From: Eudromia elegans
Lineage: Eukaryota; Chordata; Aves; Tinamiformes; Tinamidae
Assembly (NCBI GenBank): GCA_003342815.1
Contig: PTEX01000003.1
Location: forward strand, 3,132,567-3,196,566
Direction of reading: 5' to 3'
DNA: 64,000 nucleotides
Shown here: piece by piece, positions 60,001 to 64,000 of the stretch
How positions within the stretch are numbered: position 1 is the first letter of the stretch
How the letters are laid out: each line of letters starts with the position of its first letter
The notes under the pieces: generated by a model
Told to the model about the DNA's origin: nothing
Database searches by the model: none
The model's input: only the letters and a program-made list of their open reading frames with translations
Position numbers and translations under genes: made by a program

Positions 60001-63000
60001 AAAACCTCTGACATCTCCCAAGAACAATGGCTTTTTTTAAACATATCATATACAGAGTGGCCAACTATCCTTATTCATGTTTAAAAAAGTACAACAACAA
60101 TACAGAAAAGCAAGAAATGCTCTCCTATAAGCGTTGAAGCACTGAAGTACAAAACTTCAAAGCAGCATGCAAGATGTTACATCCACTGCATCATATTTGA
60201 TTTTGCTACAACCCGCTACTTCAGCTCTTCATTTTACACAAGTAGAAGAGACACTCACTGTCAAATGAGAGAATATCATTCCTTCATTTATTACTCAGGA
60301 ATTCCTCTCTTTGCAAAAAGCAAAATTAACACTACAAAATGCTGAATTTTAGATTGTCTTGTTTGCTATAAAATCCTGAAATTATTTTTCCATAATGTTG
60401 TCTGCCTTAGTTTTACTACATTTTTATGTTACTATTTAACTCTAACAGAGTTCTTACCCCTCTTTCCCCAAAATAGCTTTTCACCTCCACAACACTAACC
60501 TAAATGACTCACTGTTAAAGTGATGATTTAATTCTGGGTTAATATTTCACAGAAAAAGTTACTCTTTCTGTCCTTCTCCTTTAAAAGGCTAGTGAACATC
60601 TGAGAGGGGGAAAAAAAAAAGGCATTCTAGTTTTCCTTACTTGCATTTAATTTATTTTCTTTACCTGGCAGCCATCAAGAATAGTTTATTACTGTCTCAT
60701 TTATAGTGACATTTGCTGAAAAAATCTTTTATTAGAATTACTTCTAACAGTCCAGAAGCAGCTTCCTAGGATACAAAAGACATTACTGATACATCTGTTA
60801 TTTTACTATATCTTTTTCCTTATTGTACCTTGCTACATGTACCTTGCACAAATTTTATCCTCTACCTACCAAACTCACAAGATATGCAGGGAAAAAAACA
60901 ATTTATTCTTTATTGCAATGGTCACATTAATGATTCATCATATAGTATGCACTTCTGAACAACTCTCCCACAGAATATCTTACCCAAGAAGAGTATCTTT
61001 TCCTTGAATATCCATGGAGAATAAAAATTAGAATTTGGATCAATCACCTCTAGGTTTAAAATACTCATGATGTATATAGACATTATAAAACCCTGGTTTA
61101 ATTCAATAGCAAATAATTTGGGACTTCATGCTGGCAGTTTCTTTAACAACAAACGATACTGCAGTATATTATCGTTGCAAGCCAAGAAAAAAAGCTTGCA
61201 AAAAATAATAAGAATTTTCATTATAATTTGAGTTTGTTACATAAAAGCTATTTTAGAAAACATTAGAATTTCAAAGACTATTAATATACTAGGTCCTGTT
61301 ATAATAAAATTTCACATAGCAGTACAATACCTGCAATCTGCTTACAAGACTTCTGCTTAGCGCAACTTTTCCTTAGTTCAGAAGAAACACATTACATAGA
61401 CTCAGTAATCTTAACATGGGCCTTTAATATAACATGAACATAAACAGAAAACATGCTTCTACCATATAAATGTATTTAACAGTTTATAAATGTGCCTACT
61501 CACAGATCTATAAACTTTAGATAATCTCTCTGTTTTAAAATAATTACTACTAGGGCAAACATTCTTACTACAAGCTTCACAGAAACTCCCTTAATTCTGT
61601 AGCACTGTTTTTTTCATTCCATTTACACTCCATAACAACACATTCCTTCCAAAATATCCTTTTTGATATTTCTTACATCATCAAGATCAAAGCTCTAATT
61701 ACCCTGCTGCTCTTCAAACAGTCTAATTTTCTCATTTTGCGTAACGAGAGAAAGAAATGCTGCAAAACATTTCTTTTATGGATATACAGGTCTTTCCAGG
61801 ATCACGACTTATTTTCATTAAATTTTGCTCTATATCACCAAAATAAATCCCATGTTGTTGGTCTAACAAAAATTAGACAACATTATGAACTGAACAAACT
61901 ATTTCAGTCAGACTGAATGAAGTGTACAAAAGAACCTGGCCAAACCACAGTCTTTTCCATTACTTTTCCTTAATATGCATAAATCTTGGGATGGCTGTGG
62001 ATGTTTTTAAGAAAAAAAAGAATCAGTGAGAGTATGATTAATGTAAGTGACAATCCACATGGGAAAACATCCGTAGAACATTCCCTCCTGGAATTCAGTC
62101 ACTGATATCTGTGTTGCTTTCTCATGCCCACATTCTTGGTACTTGCAGCTCACAAAATGGGAAGATACCCAGGCACTTTCAACCACATCCTTTTCTCAGC
62201 CACATCAGGGCACTGCTGTTCACACAGGAATTTCAATACGTTTATTTACCAAAATGATTTTCCTACCAAACTGCAATTTAATGCTGCAATTTACTCACTG
62301 ACATTATTTTAATGTATATAAGTGCAACTCGCCTGAGCACAACACTACCATTATAAGAGGGCAGCCTGTGTGTATGAAAATGCTACACCTCAATCTTACA
62401 CTCTAAGGTCGGGATTTGCTATTAATTCGTTTACTGTTAAATTTGGGGTTTATGTATATTTACTGCAACAGTGGCATTTTCAAGCAGAGCTACAAAATAT
62501 GATGGCATTTAAGATTTTTAAATACCAACTATTAAAGCCAAAGAAACAGAACTCACGACGAAGACTCTGTAACAGGCAGTTTTAGCAGCCCACAGAGCTT
62601 TGTGGGCATTTTAAGATGAAAGGAAGTCCTACAGAATCAAAACCAGAAAACATTACAAAATATTAGTGCTCATAAAGTATTTATCATTTAAATTGGTTGT
62701 GCTATAGCACCTGTATTTTCATTTCCCTCTCAAACACCTTGCTATATAAACTGACCAAAAATCCCACAAAGTAGGATTCTTTAATCTAAAGAGGAAACGA
62801 AGAGAGTGATATCTAAAACTTCCACAAGAGTCCAAATACCACACATGAAAAGACTAGGCTGGAAATGTTCAGTGCCATACACCAATACATTTATTAAGCA
62901 GATGGCAGTGTGACTTGAAACTCAGGATAAATCTAACTAGCATGAGAATCAGAGCAGGACACAATAAACTGACAAAACATGTATGGGAAGCCCTGTTTCA

Positions 63001-63599
63001 CTGTAAGCAGCTAAATTTTGTGGTTTCCTTGCTTGAATGACTTTGATTTTCCTTTTATCCAGAGGGAAAAGTGTTTGCTAGCAAACCAGAAAGAAAACTG
63101 TATATTCCAGTCTCAGTTTACACTCGGATTTTGTACCACTTCAGCAACGAAGTCGCAGCTAACAGTATAAGACTGCCCAAATGACAGTAATAAGTACAAA
63201 TACAGGTAAATGAAGTGTGTTTTTTGTTTTGTGCTAATAGGATAACAAAGTTGTTTATTTCCTCCTAGCAGCTGAGCTTTAGCACTAGCTAGAACTCTTA
63301 TGTTTTGCTTCAACAGTAGAAAAAGATGAAAAACAGCAGTCTTGCATTTAGCAGAGAAGACAGATTTTAGTCCATGCTGGTAGCTATTCTTATTCTGAAG
63401 TTGCTTTCCAATAGTTCCATAGAGAATTTTAATAGTAGCTGAAGGAATTAGCTGTTTGCTGCAATAGATGAATTCCCTGTAAAGATCTTAGTGTCCCAAA
63501 AAGAGTGAAAAATGTTTCTCAGCAAAAAAGACGTTGACAACTGGGTGCCAAATATAGGAAAAGATTAATAAACCTATCCAGGTTCAGCAAGGAACCATA

Positions 63600-63835
63600 C
63601 ACTGGTACTGGCTGGAACACCTGTCCAGTGAGGAGAAGCTAAGGGATTTGGACTCAGACTGGAAAAGAGGTGGCTTTGGGGGCTTTCAGCACCTCTTCAG
63701 TAGGTCACAACACAGATGGAGCTCGACTCATCACACCAACTTGGTCTGATCCCACAGCTGACTCTGCCCGAGCAGTTTTGGCCTACAGAGCTCCTGAGGT
63801 CCCTTCCAACCTGAATCTCCTGTGATCCTATTATT
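63600..63835 (+). mobile_element. CR1 LINE 3' end with internal deletions
   Basis: Landmarks in CR1 order on + are GGAACACCTGTCCAGTGAGG, then AGAAGCTAAGGGATTTGGAC, CTGGAAAAGAGGTGGC and a collapsed middle. The diagnostic 3' end follows, with CTGAGGTCCCTTCCAACCTG and CTGTGATCCTATTATT. Family copies end in a GGTCCCTTCCAACC...ATTCTGTGATTCTATGATT type sequence with short octamer-like terminal repeats. Here the end has decayed into a T run. The distance between landmarks is shorter than in full copies, which implies internal deletions. The minus frame 63731-63934 is a by-product. Confidence 0.9.
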
Positions 63836-64000
63836 TTTTTGCAAAGTACAAAGCAGCAGTTTGTTTTTGCTGTTCAGAAAAACCATGTTCATTGTCGCAC
63901 ATGATGGCATGACAGGGGTTAATACTTCCATCATAGAATCTTTTCATTTCAGTACAGGCATCAGAAAGCACCTTCTAACTCAAGATTATTCTTAGACCAG
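63836..64000. other. Window end, non-genic
   Basis: After the CR1 there is AT-rich DNA. ATCATAGAATCTTTTCATTT at about 63933 resembles the start of a minus-strand CR1 3' end that might continue beyond the window. This is only a hint. Confidence 0.4.

Larger units (their letters stand above)
56061..63599. other. Long non-genic interval
   Basis: No supportable gene is present in about 7.5 kb. The longest + frame (58180-58533, 117 codons) is unrecognised and lacks splice or domain support. The minus frame 59200-59487 ends just at a strong donor (TTAG/GTAAGGTG) but has no clear acceptor. 57230-57540 is a C-rich, possibly repeat-derived stretch that I cannot place. Confidence 0.5.

Noticed and set aside
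1-64000. CRISPR array, rRNA, complete tRNA, bacterial operon, retroviral LTR pairs
   Set aside because: Looked for by eye on both strands. No regularly spaced direct repeats, rRNA landmarks, intact A+B box pairs or paired TG...CA long repeats were seen.

Overview
The window reads as vertebrate nuclear DNA, most likely from a bird. It is AT-rich and gene-poor. Recognisable interspersed repeats are few, and those I could name are CR1 LINE remnants. The best are a 3'-end copy at about 63600-63835 (+) and a truncated copy at about 14086-14278 (-). Two much older, decayed CR1-like pieces lie near 54058 and 55922. CR1 as the only recognisable LINE, sparse repeats and no Alu, L1 or B elements fit a bird genome. 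A turtle or crocodile is not formally excluded. I see no bacterial or viral organisation, operon, rRNA gene, CRISPR array or complete recognisable protein-coding gene.

Layout. 1-2.85 kb is AT-rich with small repeats, then a splice-framed open segment on + (2852-2961). 3.9-6.6 kb holds GC/CpG-richer patches with no convincing gene. 6.6-16.7 kb is a desert with one CR1. A roughly 200-bp (AAAAT)n array containing the window's single N is at 16702-16904. 17-33 kb is a desert with enhancer-like stretches, GC patches near 21.0 and 24.1 kb, and a perfect 26-bp AT palindrome at 32000. 33.2-35.3 kb is the most interesting part. Two neighbouring minus-strand segments (34203-34337, then 33228-33401) each have good splice sites and only one open frame, and they join in phase. 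They lie next to a CpG-rich islet (34690-35010) and an enhancer-like homeodomain-motif cluster (35130-35280). 36.8 kb has a tRNA-Lys-like 5' half. 38.9-46 kb has three further GC-rich patches. 46-63.6 kb is mostly AT-rich desert with microsatellites, old CR1 pieces and one splice-framed open segment on + (49963-50082).

Interpretation. The window is probably intergenic, or lies inside very large introns. If the 34.2/33.2 kb pair is real, a minus-strand gene that I cannot identify crosses at least this part. Most long open frames sit in GC-rich patches or simple repeats and look composition-driven. Exon, enhancer and CpG-islet calls rest on reading alone, without alignment or RNA data, and are scored accordingly.
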